From contig NZ_JAPEOS010000003.1 in assembly GCF_026340975.1 (NCBI RefSeq), positions 1,116,001 through 1,180,000 of the forward strand: a stretch of 64,000 nt of DNA, in the 5' to 3' direction. The stretch is from Streptomyces sp. NBC_01214. Lineage in GTDB: Bacteria; Actinomycetota; Actinomycetes; Streptomycetales; Streptomycetaceae. Shown in pieces: positions 24,170-35,010 of the stretch. A program made the position numbers and the translations under genes. The number at the start of each line of letters is the position of its first letter. Position 1 is the first letter of the stretch. The notes beneath the pieces were generated by a model. It had not been told where the DNA came from, did no database searches, and saw only the letters and a list, made by a program, of their open reading frames with translations.

Positions 24170-26445
24170 CGCCGTTCTCCTCGGGCGGGTGCGAGATCGG
24201 GTGCGGTAGCGGATGGTGCCCCCGGATCCGATTCGGCGAGGGGCTCCGATCCGGCAAGGGGCTCCGGCCCGGGGGCGGGCCCTTCCGGGTCGAGGTGCGG
24301 AAGGAACCGGTCCAGCCAGCCGGGGAGCCACCAGTTGGCGCGCCCGAAGAGGTACATGGACGAGGGCACCAGGAGCAGGCGGACCACGGTGGCGTCGATG
24401 ATGACGCTGACGCCGAGGCCCAGCGCGAGCATCTTGACGGCGACGTTCGTGGAGAGCAGGAACGCCAGGAACACGCTGGTCATGATCAGTGCCGCGCAGG
24501 TGATGACGCGGGCCGTGGCGGCGAGGCCGGTGGCGACGGCCCGGTGGTTGTCCTCGCAACTCAGCCAGGTCTCGCGGATCCGGGAGAGCAGGAAGACCTC
24601 GTAGTCCATGGAGAGCCCGAAGACGATCGCGAACATCATCATCGGTACGTAGGACTCGACGGGCACCTTCTCGGTGACGCCGAACAGCGCGCCGCCCCAG
24701 CCCCATTGGAAGACCGCGACGACCACGCCGTAGGCGGCGGCGATGGAGAAGAGGTTGAGCACGGCGGCCTTGAGCGCCACCAGCGGGCTGCGGAAGACGG
24801 TGAGCAGCAGCAGGAAGGCGGCGGCGACGACCACGGCGATGATCAGGGGCAGTTTGGCGGTGAGGGTGTCGGTGAAGGTCTGGGCGGCGGCGGCCGTGCC
24901 CGTGAGGTAGCCGGTGGCTCCGGTGCCCGACAGCGTCCGCGGCACCGTTTCGTCCTGCAAGGTGTGGATCAGGTCCGCGGTGGCCGCGTCCTGCGGGCCG
25001 GTGGTGGGCACGACCGTGGTGATGAGCAGGGCGCGGTCGGGGCTGGGCACCGGGGGAGTGACGGAGGCGACGCCCGGTACGGCGGCCAGCTCGCGCCGGA
25101 GCGAGGCCGCGAGGTCCTGGCGCAGGCTCTCGCTCTCGACGTGACGGCTGTCGAGGTGGGTGACGACGGTGAGCGGGCCGTTGGCGCCGGGGCCGAAGCC
25201 CTCGGTGATCAGATCGTAGGCGCGGCGGTCGGTCCTGCTGGTGGACTGGGCACCGGCGTCGACGTGGCCGAGCTGCATGGACGCGACGGGGACCGCGAGT
25301 ACGCCGAGCACGAGCAGGCCGCTGACCAGGAAGAGCCACGGGCGGCGGCTCACCCTGACGGCCCAGCGGTGCCAGACGTCCGCCTCGCCGGTGGGTTCCG
25401 CGACCGGCCGGCGGACGTGGAAGCGGTCGATGCGGCGGCCGAGCAGACCGAGCAGGGCGGGCGTCAGGGTCACGGACGCGGCCGCGGCCACGAGGACGCT
25501 GAGTCCGGCGGCGACGCCGAGGGCGCCGATGAAGCCCACGCCGGAGGCGCACAGCCCGGCCAGGGCCATGGCCACCGTGGCGGCGGCGACCAGTACGGCC
25601 CGGCCGCTGGTGGCGACCGTACGGCCGACCGCCTCGGCGGGTTCGGCTCCGGCGTGCAGCAGGGCCCGGTAGCGGGTGGCGAGGAAGAGCGCGTAGTCGA
25701 TGCCGACGCCGAGGCCCATCATCGCGGCCAGGGTCGGGGCGGCCTGGGAGAAGCTGAAGTGCCCGGCGAGCACGCCCAGCCCGGCCAGGCTCACCGACAG
25801 GCCGATCACGGCCGTCACCAGGGGCAGGCCGGTGGCGGCGACGCTGCCGAAGCCGATCAGCAGCACGAGCACGGCGACGGCCAGACCGATGGCCTCCGAG
25901 GCGCGGTCGGCGGACTTGGGGGTGGCCAGCTGGCCGAGCGGGGCCCCGTACTCGACGGTGACGTCGTCGGCGCGCAGCGGCTCGACGGCGGTGTCGACCT
26001 CGTCGAGGTAGGCGGGGTCGAAGCTCGCCGGGTTGCCGTCGAAGCGGACGGTCACCTGGGCGGTCCCGCCGTCCGCGGAGACCGCCCCGGGCGTGGTGAG
26101 CGGGTCGGCCACCGAGAGGACGTCCGGAAGCCGGCCGAGGTTGGCGACGGCCGCCTCGATCGCCGCCCGGTGATCGGTGACCGCGCCGTCGTCGGAGGTG
26201 ATCACGATGGCGGAGGCGGTGCCGCCGGACGCGGTGGTGTGGGCCGTCAGCAGGTCGGCGCCGATCTGGGTGCTGGTACCGGGGAGGGAGAAGCTGTCCG
26301 CGTAGGTGCCGCCCCAGGTGTGGTTGGCGAGCCCGAGGCCGACCAGTGCCAGCACCCACAGGGCGACGACCCGCCAGGCGTGCCGGGCGCACCAGCGCCC
26401 GCTCCGGTGGAGCAGCCCCGGTCGCCGGGCCGATTCAGTGTTCAT
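24166..26445 (-). CDS. MMPL family transporter (RND-like exporter)
   Basis: This 759-residue membrane protein has the two-fold repeat of about twelve membrane segments and two large outside loops of the MMPL family. The conserved MGLGVGIDYALFLATRYR and VFGLSMDYEVFLLSRIRETW blocks carry the buried Asp-Tyr pairs that relay protons. Members export lipids or antibiotics. The ATG at 26445 was chosen over upstream codons because it directly precedes the first basic-hydrophobic segment. It follows the two-component genes by 80 bases and overlaps the DUF2993 gene, so all four are probably one regulon. Confidence 0.9.
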   Translation of the reverse strand: MNTESARRPGLLHRSGRWCARHAWRVVALWVLALVGLGLANHTWGGTYADSFSLPGTSTQIGADLLTAHTTASGGTASAIVITSDDGAVTDHRAAIEAAVANLGRLPDVLSVADPLTTPGAVSADGGTAQVTVRFDGNPASFDPAYLDEVDTAVEPLRADDVTVEYGAPLGQLATPKSADRASEAIGLAVAVLVLLIGFGSVAATGLPLVTAVIGLSVSLAGLGVLAGHFSFSQAAPTLAAMMGLGVGIDYALFLATRYRALLHAGAEPAEAVGRTVATSGRAVLVAAATVAMALAGLCASGVGFIGALGVAAGLSVLVAAAASVTLTPALLGLLGRRIDRFHVRRPVAEPTGEADVWHRWAVRVSRRPWLFLVSGLLVLGVLAVPVASMQLGHVDAGAQSTSRTDRRAYDLITEGFGPGANGPLTVVTHLDSRHVESESLRQDLAASLRRELAAVPGVASVTPPVPSPDRALLITTVVPTTGPQDAATADLIHTLQDETVPRTLSGTGATGYLTGTAAAAQTFTDTLTAKLPLIIAVVVAAAFLLLLTVFRSPLVALKAAVLNLFSIAAAYGVVVAVFQWGWGGALFGVTEKVPVESYVPMMMFAIVFGLSMDYEVFLLSRIRETWLSCEDNHRAVATGLAATARVITCAALIMTSVFLAFLLSTNVAVKMLALGLGVSVIIDATVVRLLLVPSSMYLFGRANWWLPGWLDRFLPHLDPEGPAPGPEPLAGSEPLAESDPGAPSATAPDLAPARGERR

Positions 26446-26524
26446 GGGGACACTGTGCGCGGCGTGTGTAAGGGGGGCGTGGGCGCATTGTTCGGGGAAC
26501 ATAAGGGGGCCGGCTTCCAAGTGC

Positions 26525-27913
26525 TCAGGCGGCGGGCGCCGGCGGGAGGGTGACGGTGAAGCAGGCGCCGCCTTCCGGCCCGTGCCCCTCGACGCGGATG
26601 CCGGCGCCGAGCCGGCCGGTCAGGCGGTGGGCGATGGCCAGCCCCAGGCCGCTGCCGACCGGGCGGGTGTCCCGGTAGCGCTCGTGGAGGGCGCCGTGGT
26701 CGAAGGCGATGCGGACGTCGTCCTCGGTGAGGCCGGGGCCGCCGTCGCGGACCTGTAGTTCGGCCCCGCCGCCCGCGTCGGCCGGACGGACGGCGAGGAC
26801 CAGCGGCGCGCCCTCGGGCGTGACGCGCAGCGCGTTCTGCACCAGGCCGTCGACCAGTTGCCGGACCCGGAAGGCGTCCGTCGCGACGACCACGGGCCGG
26901 TCCGGCCGTTCGAGCCGGAGATCGACGCCGTGGCGTGCGCACAGGCCGGTCCAGAACGCGGCGGCGTCGGAGACCAACGCGCGGAGGTCGGCCGGGGCCA
27001 CGTCCAGGCGGAAGTCGTCGGCCTCCAGCCGGGCCAGGTCCAGCAGGTCCCCGAGGAACCGGTCCAGGCGCCGGGTCTCGTCGGCCAGGATGGAGCCGAC
27101 CTCGGGTACCCGCTCCGGCTCGATCAGGCCGTCGGCGAGCGCCTCGGCATAGCCCTGTAGCGCGGTCAGCGGGGTGCGCAGATCGTGGGAGACGGAGAGC
27201 AGGAACTCCCGCTGCCGGTTCTCGCTGTGGGCCAGCGCCCCGTCCAGGGCGTTGAGGGCGCGCCCGATGTCCGCGGTCTCCCGGGGCCCGTCGACCGGGG
27301 CCGGTACGCCGCGTTCGCCGTCGGCGAGCCGGTGCGCGATCTGCGCGGCCGTCACGAGCGGACGGGCGATGCGGCGGGCGAGGAGCGCTCCGGCCAGGGC
27401 CGCGCCGAGCATGCCGACGACCAGCGGGACGATGACGTTGCGGCGGATCTGGCTCGTGTTCTCGGTGACGACCGCGTAGGGCTCGGTCAGCACGACGGCG
27501 CCGCCGCGTACGCCGGGCTGCCCCACCAGCAGTACTTCCTGGCCACCGAGGATGCCGGTGGTGGAGACCGGCTCCCCGGCCAGCAGGGCCGATGTGGACC
27601 TCCGGTCGACGGCCGGGCCGGCGGTGCCGCTCACGGTGCCGTCCGGGGCGATGACCGCGAGCTGCACCCCGTTCGGCCCGGCCAGGACCTGGGCGCCGGT
27701 GAACAGCGCCTCGGACACGGCCGGCAGCCGGCTCAGCACCGTCGCCTGACGGGTCAGCTGGTCGCGTTCGCGCTGTTCGGCGCCGTGCGCGGCGGTCTGC
27801 CAGGCGATCAGTCCGGTCAGGGCCACCGCGAGCGCCGCCACCACGGTGGTCAGCACCACGATCTTGCGGGCGAGGGAGCCGCGGCGCGGACCGGTGCGGG
27901 GGTGGCGGGTCAC
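26525..27913 (-). CDS. HAMP-domain sensor histidine kinase
   Basis: This 462-residue membrane kinase has a first transmembrane helix (KIVVLTTVVAALAVALTGLI), a short outside domain, a second helix (IVPLVVGMLGAALAGALL), HAMP, a HisKA phospho-acceptor (SVSHDLRTPLTALQGYAEAL, His in SHDLRTP) and an HATPase domain with GSGLGLAIAHRL. The GTG at 27913 overlaps the response regulator stop as GTGA. It is the partner of the OmpR-type regulator and probably controls the MMPL exporter behind it. Confidence 0.93.
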   Translation of the reverse strand: MTRHPRTGPRRGSLARKIVVLTTVVAALAVALTGLIAWQTAAHGAEQRERDQLTRQATVLSRLPAVSEALFTGAQVLAGPNGVQLAVIAPDGTVSGTAGPAVDRRSTSALLAGEPVSTTGILGGQEVLLVGQPGVRGGAVVLTEPYAVVTENTSQIRRNVIVPLVVGMLGAALAGALLARRIARPLVTAAQIAHRLADGERGVPAPVDGPRETADIGRALNALDGALAHSENRQREFLLSVSHDLRTPLTALQGYAEALADGLIEPERVPEVGSILADETRRLDRFLGDLLDLARLEADDFRLDVAPADLRALVSDAAAFWTGLCARHGVDLRLERPDRPVVVATDAFRVRQLVDGLVQNALRVTPEGAPLVLAVRPADAGGGAELQVRDGGPGLTEDDVRIAFDHGALHERYRDTRPVGSGLGLAIAHRLTGRLGAGIRVEGHGPEGGACFTVTLPPAPAA

Positions 27914-28596
27914 GGGCCGGGGGCCGTCGCGCTGTACCCGACGCCGCGGACCGTACGGATCGGACTCGCGTCGCCGAGCTTGGCGCGCACCTGTGAGACG
28001 AAGACGTCGACCATGCGGGTGTCGCGGTAGCCGGGGTACCCCCACACCTGGGCGAGCAGTTGCTCGCGGGTGAAGACCTGGCCCACGTGCTGGAGGAGGT
28101 GGGAGAGCAGGTTGAACTCGGTGGCGGTGAGCTCGACCGGCTCGCCGTCGCGGCGCACGGTGCGGCTGACCGGGTCCACGCTGAGCCGGCCGGTGTCCCC
28201 GGGCGGCGGTCCGGGCGGCCCCGCCGCCCGGCGCAGTACGGTCTTGACCCGGGCGACCAGCTCGCGCGGCGAGAACGGCTTGGTCAGGTAGTCGTCCGCG
28301 CCGAGTTCGAGGCCGAGGATCCGGTCGGCCTCCTCACCGCGGGCGGTGACCAGCAGGACCGGTGTCCAGTCGCCGGCGTCCCGCAGGGCGCGGCAGAAGG
28401 CGATGCCGTCCATCCCGGGCAGGCCGATGTCCAGGACGATCGCCACCGGGTGCATGCGCCGGGCGGCCGCGAGACCGGTGGCCCCGTCGGCCTCGACGTG
28501 GACGCCGAAGCCTTCGCGGGTCAGGTAGAGGCGTTGCACGTCGGAGATGTGGCGCTCGTCCTCGACGATCAGCACGAGGCCCCTGGACTCCGTCAT
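27910..28596 (-). CDS. OmpR/PhoB family response regulator
   Basis: This 228-residue regulator has a receiver domain (VEDERH acidic pocket, phospho-acceptor Asp in VLDIGLPGMDG, conserved Lys in LTKPFSP) and a C-terminal winged helix (ELTATEFNLLSHLLQHVGQVFTREQL; GYRDTRMVDVFVSQVR). The ATG at 28596 has GGAGGAA before it. The partner kinase gene overlaps it by four bases. Confidence 0.95.
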   Translation of the reverse strand: MTESRGLVLIVEDERHISDVQRLYLTREGFGVHVEADGATGLAAARRMHPVAIVLDIGLPGMDGIAFCRALRDAGDWTPVLLVTARGEEADRILGLELGADDYLTKPFSPRELVARVKTVLRRAAGPPGPPPGDTGRLSVDPVSRTVRRDGEPVELTATEFNLLSHLLQHVGQVFTREQLLAQVWGYPGYRDTRMVDVFVSQVRAKLGDASPIRTVRGVGYSATAPGP

Positions 28597-28768
28597 CACT
28601 TCCTCCCGGCCGCGGTTGGCAGCATCGATGCTAACCGCGCCGACCCGCCCTTCCGGTGGGCGCGCCGCCATCCGTACATTCCCCGAACAATGCGCCGGCC
28701 GTGCCACGAGATGGAGGGATATGTCCGAACGATGTCTTTGGCTGGTTCTCGCCTTGTGGTCGTTTGGT

Positions 28769-28783
28769 TGAAAGCGCTTGCCA
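28769..28783. promoter_or_regulatory. LacI-type operator-like sequence
   Basis: TGAAAGCGCTTGCCA is centred on AGCGCT and resembles LacI-family / catabolite-response operators with the TGnAAnCGnTT pattern. It lies 44 bases before the start of the siderophore-transporter relic. No LacI gene lies in the window. Confidence 0.35.
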
Positions 28784-28788
28784 TTTCC

Positions 28789-28807
28789 TGAGGTTAGGCT
28801 AACCTAA
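28789..28807. promoter_or_regulatory. Iron box (DmdR/IdeR operator)
   Basis: TGAGGTTAGGCTAACCTAA matches the 19-base iron-box consensus TTAGGTTAGGCTAACCTAA at 18 of 19 positions and is nearly a perfect palindrome. It lies just before the GTG at 28813, where it would block transcription in iron-replete cells. Confidence 0.85.
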
Positions 28808-28812
28808 CCGTC

Positions 28813-29311
28813 GTGCAAGCAGCTGAAGAGACCACCGGGACCACACGTCCCCGGGGTCATGAACTCTCCGCCCAGGGCGTCACGGTGGCGTACGACGGCG
28901 TCGACGTCGTCCACGACGCCTCCCTGACGCTGCGACCCGGCGAAGTGACCGTCCTGGTGGGACCGAACGGCAGCGGCAAGTCCACGGTGCTGCGCACGGT
29001 AGCCCGGCTGCAGCGGCCGCGGACGCTTCGGCTTCCTCCTGCTCGGCGTCCTGCTCAGTGCCACCGCCGTGGCCGCCGCCGGCACGATCGGCTTCGTCGG
29101 GCTCGTCGCACCGCACGCCGCCCGCGCGCTCGTGGGCCGGCAGCACACCCGGGTGGTCCCGGTCGCGGTGCTCCTCGGCGCCGTCCTCGTCTGCACGGCG
29201 GACCTGGTGGGCCGCACCGTGATCGCACCGGCCCAGCTCGGCGCCGGCCTGATGACCGCGGTGATCGGCACTCCGTACTTCCTCCACCTGCTCGTACGCA
29301 GCCGCCGCTAG
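28813..29311 (+). pseudogene. Chimeric relic of a siderophore ABC transporter (ATPase start, permease end)
   Basis: The first part (28813 to about 29020) encodes the N-terminus of a FepC-type iron-siderophore ATPase, with Walker A GPNGSGKST and RTVARLQRPR. At about 29015-29030 the homology jumps to another reading frame that reads RFGFLLLGVLL and TIGFVGLVAPHAARALVG, the C-terminal part of a FecCD-type permease, ending in the stop at 29309. The rest of the ATPase (signature, Walker B) and most of the permease are missing. This looks like an internal deletion of at least 1.5 kb by family length. An iron box still stands in front and a strong terminator behind. No intact protein is expected. Confidence 0.85.
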
Positions 29312-29331
29312 GCCACCTGTCGTGAGCAGGC

Positions 29332-29377
29332 CGAAGGCCGGGTACGGCGCGCAGGACTGCGCCGTACCCGGCCTTCG
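29332..29377. terminator. Strong hairpin terminator, 19-bp perfect stem
   Basis: CGAAGGCCGGGTACGGCGC and its exact complement enclose an eight-base loop. It lies between the siderophore relic and the convergent enoyl-CoA hydratase gene, so it can end both transcripts. Confidence 0.9.
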
Positions 29378-29385
29378 CGCGTGGC

Positions 29386-30159
29386 TCAGCCGTGGCTGAA
29401 GCGGGGCGGGCGCTTGTCCACGAAGGCGGACATGCCCTCCTTCTGGTCGGCCGTGGCGAAGACCGCGTGGAACAGGCGGCGTTCGAAGCGGACGCCCTCG
29501 GTGAGGGTGGTCTCGAAGGCCCGGTTCACGGCCTCCTTGGCCATCATCGCAACCGGCTTGGACATTCCCGCGACGGTCTCGGCGACCGCGAGGGCCTCGG
29601 ACAGCAGTTCGTCGGCGGGGACGATCCGGGAGACCAGGCCGGCCCTTTCGGCCTCGACCGCGTCCATGGTGCGGCCCGTCAGGCACAGTTCCATGGCCTT
29701 GGCCTTGCCGACGGCCCGGGTGAGCCGCTGGGATCCGCCGATCCCCGGGATCACCCCCAGCTTGATCTCGGGCTGCCCGAACTTCGCGGTGTCCGCGGCG
29801 AGCAGGATGTCGCACATCATGGCGAGCTCGCAGCCGCCGCCCAGGGCGTAGCCGGAGACCGCCGCGAGGGTGGGCGTACGGACCTGGCCGAGCCGGTCCC
29901 ACGCCGTGAACCAGTCCGAGAGGTACATGTCCATGTAGCTGCGCGGCCGCATCTCCTTGATGTCGGCGCCGGCCGCGAAGGCCTTCGCGGAGCCGGTCAG
30001 GACGATGCAGCCGACCTCCGGGTCCCGGTCCAGTCCCTCCGCGGCGGCCACCACCTCGGTCATGACCTGGAGGTTCAGGGCGTTGAGGGCCTCCGGTCGG
30101 TCGAGGGTGAGGACGGCCACCCGCCCCTTGCGCTCCAGCAGGATGGTTTCGTAGGTCAT
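29386..30159 (-). CDS. Enoyl-CoA hydratase
   Basis: This 257-residue crotonase-fold protein has the oxyanion-hole pieces AFAAGADIKEM and SGYALGGGCELAMMCD and the catalytic Glu residues in GQPEIKLGVIPGIGG. In valine breakdown it should hydrate methacrylyl-CoA to 3-hydroxyisobutyryl-CoA. It is the last gene of a five-gene operon. Its ATG at 30159 overlaps the stop of the dehydrogenase gene as ATGA. Other short-chain enoyl-CoAs are possible substrates. Confidence 0.9.
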   Translation of the reverse strand: MTYETILLERKGRVAVLTLDRPEALNALNLQVMTEVVAAAEGLDRDPEVGCIVLTGSAKAFAAGADIKEMRPRSYMDMYLSDWFTAWDRLGQVRTPTLAAVSGYALGGGCELAMMCDILLAADTAKFGQPEIKLGVIPGIGGSQRLTRAVGKAKAMELCLTGRTMDAVEAERAGLVSRIVPADELLSEALAVAETVAGMSKPVAMMAKEAVNRAFETTLTEGVRFERRLFHAVFATADQKEGMSAFVDKRPPRFSHG

Positions 30160-31058
30160 GCGGGTGTTCCGTTCCGGGGTCGCAGGGTGTGGACGATCGC
30201 CGAGAAGTCGAGGCCCGCGCCCTCGCCGGCGGCGAAGTCGGCGTACAGCTCGGCGGCCTTCAGGCCCAGCGGCGCCTCCACCCCGCCGGCCCGCAGGGCG
30301 TTCGCCGCCAGGGCGAGGTCCTTGGCCATGAGGGGGGCGGCGAAGCCGGGCAGGTAGTCGCGGTTGGCGGGGCTGCCCGGAACCGGTCCGGGCACGGGGC
30401 AGTTGACGGTGAGGGCCCAGCACTGGCCGGAGGCGGTGGAGGCCACGTCGTAGAGGGCCTGGTGGTCCAGGCCGAGGCTCTCGGCGAGGACGAAGGCCTC
30501 GCTCACCCCGATCATCGAGACGGCGAGGATCATGTTGTTGCAGATCTTCGCGGCCTGTCCGGCGCCCGCCGTCCCGCAGTGCACGGCCTTCTTGCCCATC
30601 GCGCCGAGCAGCGGCTCGGCCGCCGCGAACTCCTCGGCGCCACCGCCCGCCATGAAGGTGAGGCTCGCCGCCCGCGCGCCGACCACCCCGCCCGAGACGG
30701 GCGCGTCGAGGGACCGGTGACCGGCGGCCCCGGCGGCCTCGTGGGCCGCCCGCGCGTCGGCCACGTCGATGGTCGAGCAGTCGACGAAGAGGGTGCCGGG
30801 CCGCGCGGCGGCCAGCAGCCCGCCCTCCCCGTACAGGGCGAGGACGTGCCCGCCCGCCGGCAGCATGGTGATCACCACGTCGGCCCCGGCGGCGGCCGCG
30901 GCGGCCGACACCGCCGGCTCCACCCCCGTCGAGGCGGCGCTGGCCAGCAGCTCCGGCACCAGGTCGAAGCCGAGGACGCGATGTCCGGCCTTCACCAGGT
31001 TGGCCGCCATCGGGCCGCCCATGTGGCCCAGTCCGACGAACGCCACGGTCCTGCTCAC
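30156..31058 (-). CDS. mmsB: 3-hydroxyisobutyrate dehydrogenase
   Basis: This 300-residue enzyme oxidises 3-hydroxyisobutyrate to methylmalonate semialdehyde with NAD. It has the N-terminal Rossmann FVGLGHMGGPMAANL, the family signature VDCSTIDVADA, DAPVSGG in the substrate-binding part, and the catalytic Lys in GAGQAAKICNNM. The GTG at 31058 overlaps the preceding stop codon as GTGA. Its length is normal. Confidence 0.92.
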   Translation of the reverse strand: MSRTVAFVGLGHMGGPMAANLVKAGHRVLGFDLVPELLASAASTGVEPAVSAAAAAAGADVVITMLPAGGHVLALYGEGGLLAAARPGTLFVDCSTIDVADARAAHEAAGAAGHRSLDAPVSGGVVGARAASLTFMAGGGAEEFAAAEPLLGAMGKKAVHCGTAGAGQAAKICNNMILAVSMIGVSEAFVLAESLGLDHQALYDVASTASGQCWALTVNCPVPGPVPGSPANRDYLPGFAAPLMAKDLALAANALRAGGVEAPLGLKAAELYADFAAGEGAGLDFSAIVHTLRPRNGTPA

Positions 31059-32146
31059 CAGGGCACCTCCTGAGTCGAATCGGTACGGGTCAGCCCCAGT
31101 TCGAGCGCGCCGAGCGGGGCGAAGAACCGTTCCACGTCCGCCGGACCCACCTCCGCCAGGGCGGACGGCGACCACCGCGGGCTGCGGTCCTTGTCGATGA
31201 CCTGCGCGCGGATCCCCTCCACCAGATCGGGGGAGGACAGCGCCGCGCAGGAGATCCGGTACTCCTGCTCCAGAGCCCGCTCCAGCGGGCCGAGTCCGCG
31301 CACCCGGCGCAGGGCGGCCAGGGTCACCTTCAGCGCCGTGGGCGACTTGGCCGCAAGGGTGGCCGCGGCCTCCTTCGCCGCCGGGACACCGCTGCCGAGC
31401 AGGCGCTCCACGATGTCCTCCACCGTGTCCGCCGCGTAGCAGTGGTCGATCCACTCGCGGTCGCCGTCGAGCGCGCCACCGGGCGCCGGACCGACGTACC
31501 GCTCCAGCACCTCGTGTACGGAGGCCCCCGCCAGGTCCGCGGCCAGCCGCGGCAGCAGCTCCGAGGGCACGAAGTGATCGGCGAGCCCGCACAGCAGTGC
31601 GTCCGCCGCACCGACCGGCGCCCCCGTCAGGGCCAGGTGGGTGCCCAGTTCTCCCGGCGCCAGTGCCAGCAGGTACGTGCCGCCGACGTCGGGGACGAAG
31701 CCGATGCCCGTCTCCGGCATGGCCACGCGGGAGCGTTCGGTGACGATCCGTACGGTGCCGTGGGCCGCGATCCCGACGCCGCCGCCCATGACGATGCCGT
31801 CCATGAGGGCGACGTACGGCTTGGGGTAGCGGGCGATGCGGGCGTTGAGCCGGTACTCGTCGCGCCAGAAGCCGGCCGAGGCCGTGCCGCCCGTGCGGGC
31901 GTCCTCGTAGATCGCGCGGATGTCACCGCCCGCGCACAGGCCGCGCTCACCGGCGCCCTCGATGACGACGGTCGCGACGTCCGGGTCCTGCTGCCAGCCG
32001 GCGAGCGCCCCGTCGATGCGCAGCACCATGGAGTGGGTGAGCGCGTTGAGTGCCCCGGGGCGGTTGAGGGTGATGTAGGCGGTGCGGCCCTCGGTCCGCA
32101 GGAGCACGTGGTCCCGGTCCTGTTCCCCGGGGTTCCCGTGGTTCAT
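31055..32146 (-). CDS. 3-hydroxyisobutyryl-CoA hydrolase (enoyl-CoA hydratase/isomerase family)
   Basis: This 363-residue crotonase-fold protein is of the longer HIBCH type: GLCAGGDIRAIYED, MDGIVMGGGVGIAAHG, and the catalytic Glu/Asp in PETGIGFVPDVGG. It should remove CoA from 3-hydroxyisobutyryl-CoA. The ATG at 32146 overlaps the acyl-CoA dehydrogenase stop as ATGA, and its own stop overlaps the mmsB start. The context in a valine operon supports the substrate assignment. Confidence 0.9.
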   Translation of the reverse strand: MNHGNPGEQDRDHVLLRTEGRTAYITLNRPGALNALTHSMVLRIDGALAGWQQDPDVATVVIEGAGERGLCAGGDIRAIYEDARTGGTASAGFWRDEYRLNARIARYPKPYVALMDGIVMGGGVGIAAHGTVRIVTERSRVAMPETGIGFVPDVGGTYLLALAPGELGTHLALTGAPVGAADALLCGLADHFVPSELLPRLAADLAGASVHEVLERYVGPAPGGALDGDREWIDHCYAADTVEDIVERLLGSGVPAAKEAAATLAAKSPTALKVTLAALRRVRGLGPLERALEQEYRISCAALSSPDLVEGIRAQVIDKDRSPRWSPSALAEVGPADVERFFAPLGALELGLTRTDSTQEVPW

Positions 32147-33293
32147 CGCAGGGCCTCCGTGAGCCCGCGGGCGACGATGATGCGCATGACCTCGTTGGTG
32201 CCTTCCAGGATCTGGTGGACCCGAAGGTCGCGGACGATCTTCTCGATGCCGTACTCGCTCAAGTAGCCGTAACCCCCGTGGAGTTGGAGGGCCCGGTCGG
32301 CGACCGCGTACCCGGTGTCCGTGGCGAACCGCTTGGCCATCGCGCACAGCTGCGGGGCCAGCGGATCCCCCCGGTCCAGCGCGTCGGCGGCCTGGCGGAC
32401 CAGGGCGCGGGCCGCGGCCAGCTCGGTGGCCATGTCCGCGAGCCGGAACTGCAGGGCCTGCGCGTCCAGCAGCCGGGCCCCGAAGGCCTCCCGGTCGGCC
32501 AGGTGGGTGAGGCTGCGGTCCAGCGCGCTCTGCGCACCGCCCAAAGAGCAGGCGGCGATGCCGAGGCGGCCTCCGTTGAGGCCGTTCATGGCGATGCGGA
32601 AGCCGTCGCCCTCGGCGCCGAGCCGCCGATCGGCCGGGACGCGGACCCCGTCGAGGACCACCTGGCGGGTGGGCTGGGCGTTCCATCCCATCTTGCGCTC
32701 GTTGGGGCCGAAGGAGACCCCGGCATCCGCGCGTTCGACGACGAACGCGGAGATGCCGCCCGGGCCCTCCCCGCCGGTGCGGGCCATGACGATGTAGACC
32801 TCGGAGGCGCCGGCGCCGGAGATGAACTGCTTCACCCCGGTCAGCACGTAGCCGTCGTCCGTGCGCACGGCCCGGGTGCGCAGCCCAGCAGCGTCGGATC
32901 CGGCGCCGGGTTCGGTCAGGCAGTAGCTGCCCAGCGACCGGGCGGAGCACAGGTCGGGGAGCCAGCGGGCCCGCTGGTCCGGGTCCCCGTACCGGTCGAT
33001 CATCCAGGCGACCATGTTGTGGATGGAGAGGTATCCGGCGATGGAGGGGCAACCGGTGGCGAGGGTCTCGAAAATGAGGACGCCGTCGCTGCGGCTGAGG
33101 CCGGAACCGCCGTGCTCCTCGCGGACGTAGACGCCGCCGAGCCCGAGGTCCGCCGCCTTGCGGATCACGTCCAGCGGGAAGTGCTTGTCCTGGTCCCAGG
33201 TGACGGCGTACGGGCCGAGCTGTTCCTGGGCGAAGTCGAGGGTGACCTCGGCGAGGGCGAGCTGATCGGGGCTGAGGGTGAGGGTCACCGGGC

Positions 33294-33297
<4 letters not shown>
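32143..33297 (-). CDS. Acyl-CoA dehydrogenase (probable isobutyryl-CoA dehydrogenase)
   Basis: This 384-residue FAD-dependent enzyme has the family signatures CLTEPGAGSDAAGL and QLHGGYGYLSEYGIEKIVRD, with the catalytic Glu in QILEGTNEVMR near the end. In this operon it should oxidise isobutyryl-CoA to methacrylyl-CoA. The ATG at 33297 overlaps the mmsA stop codon. Confidence 0.9.
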
Positions 33298-34793
<1,496 letters not shown>

Positions 34794-34905
34794 GGGTGCC
34801 TGCTCTCGTCAGGTTGGATCCGGGGATGGCACGGCCGACCGGCGGACGGCACCCGATCGGGTGCGCCGCTGGGGAAGGCCGTGGGACTGGGTCGAAAGGG
34901 ACGAC

Positions 34906-34989
34906 CTATGAGCGCGCGAACGTGTGCGTGCGCTCCGCCGGATCACCAGGGTCGTGGGTACAAACCGGTGCCATGCGTGTCTGCTCCAT
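34906..34989 (-). CDS. Possible leader peptide between riboswitch and mmsA (27 codons)
   Basis: A short frame starts at ATG 34989 (or at an internal ATG five codons on) and ends at TAG (34906-34908). It lies in the stretch after the riboswitch and ends 112 bases before mmsA. GGAG stands nine bases before the internal ATG. I see no similarity to a known peptide. It may be chance, a leader peptide, or the remnant of a lost gene. Confidence 0.25.
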   Translation of the reverse strand: MEQTRMAPVCTHDPGDPAERTHTFARS

Positions 34990-35010
34990 CCTCGTGGACA
35001 ACACGGAACA

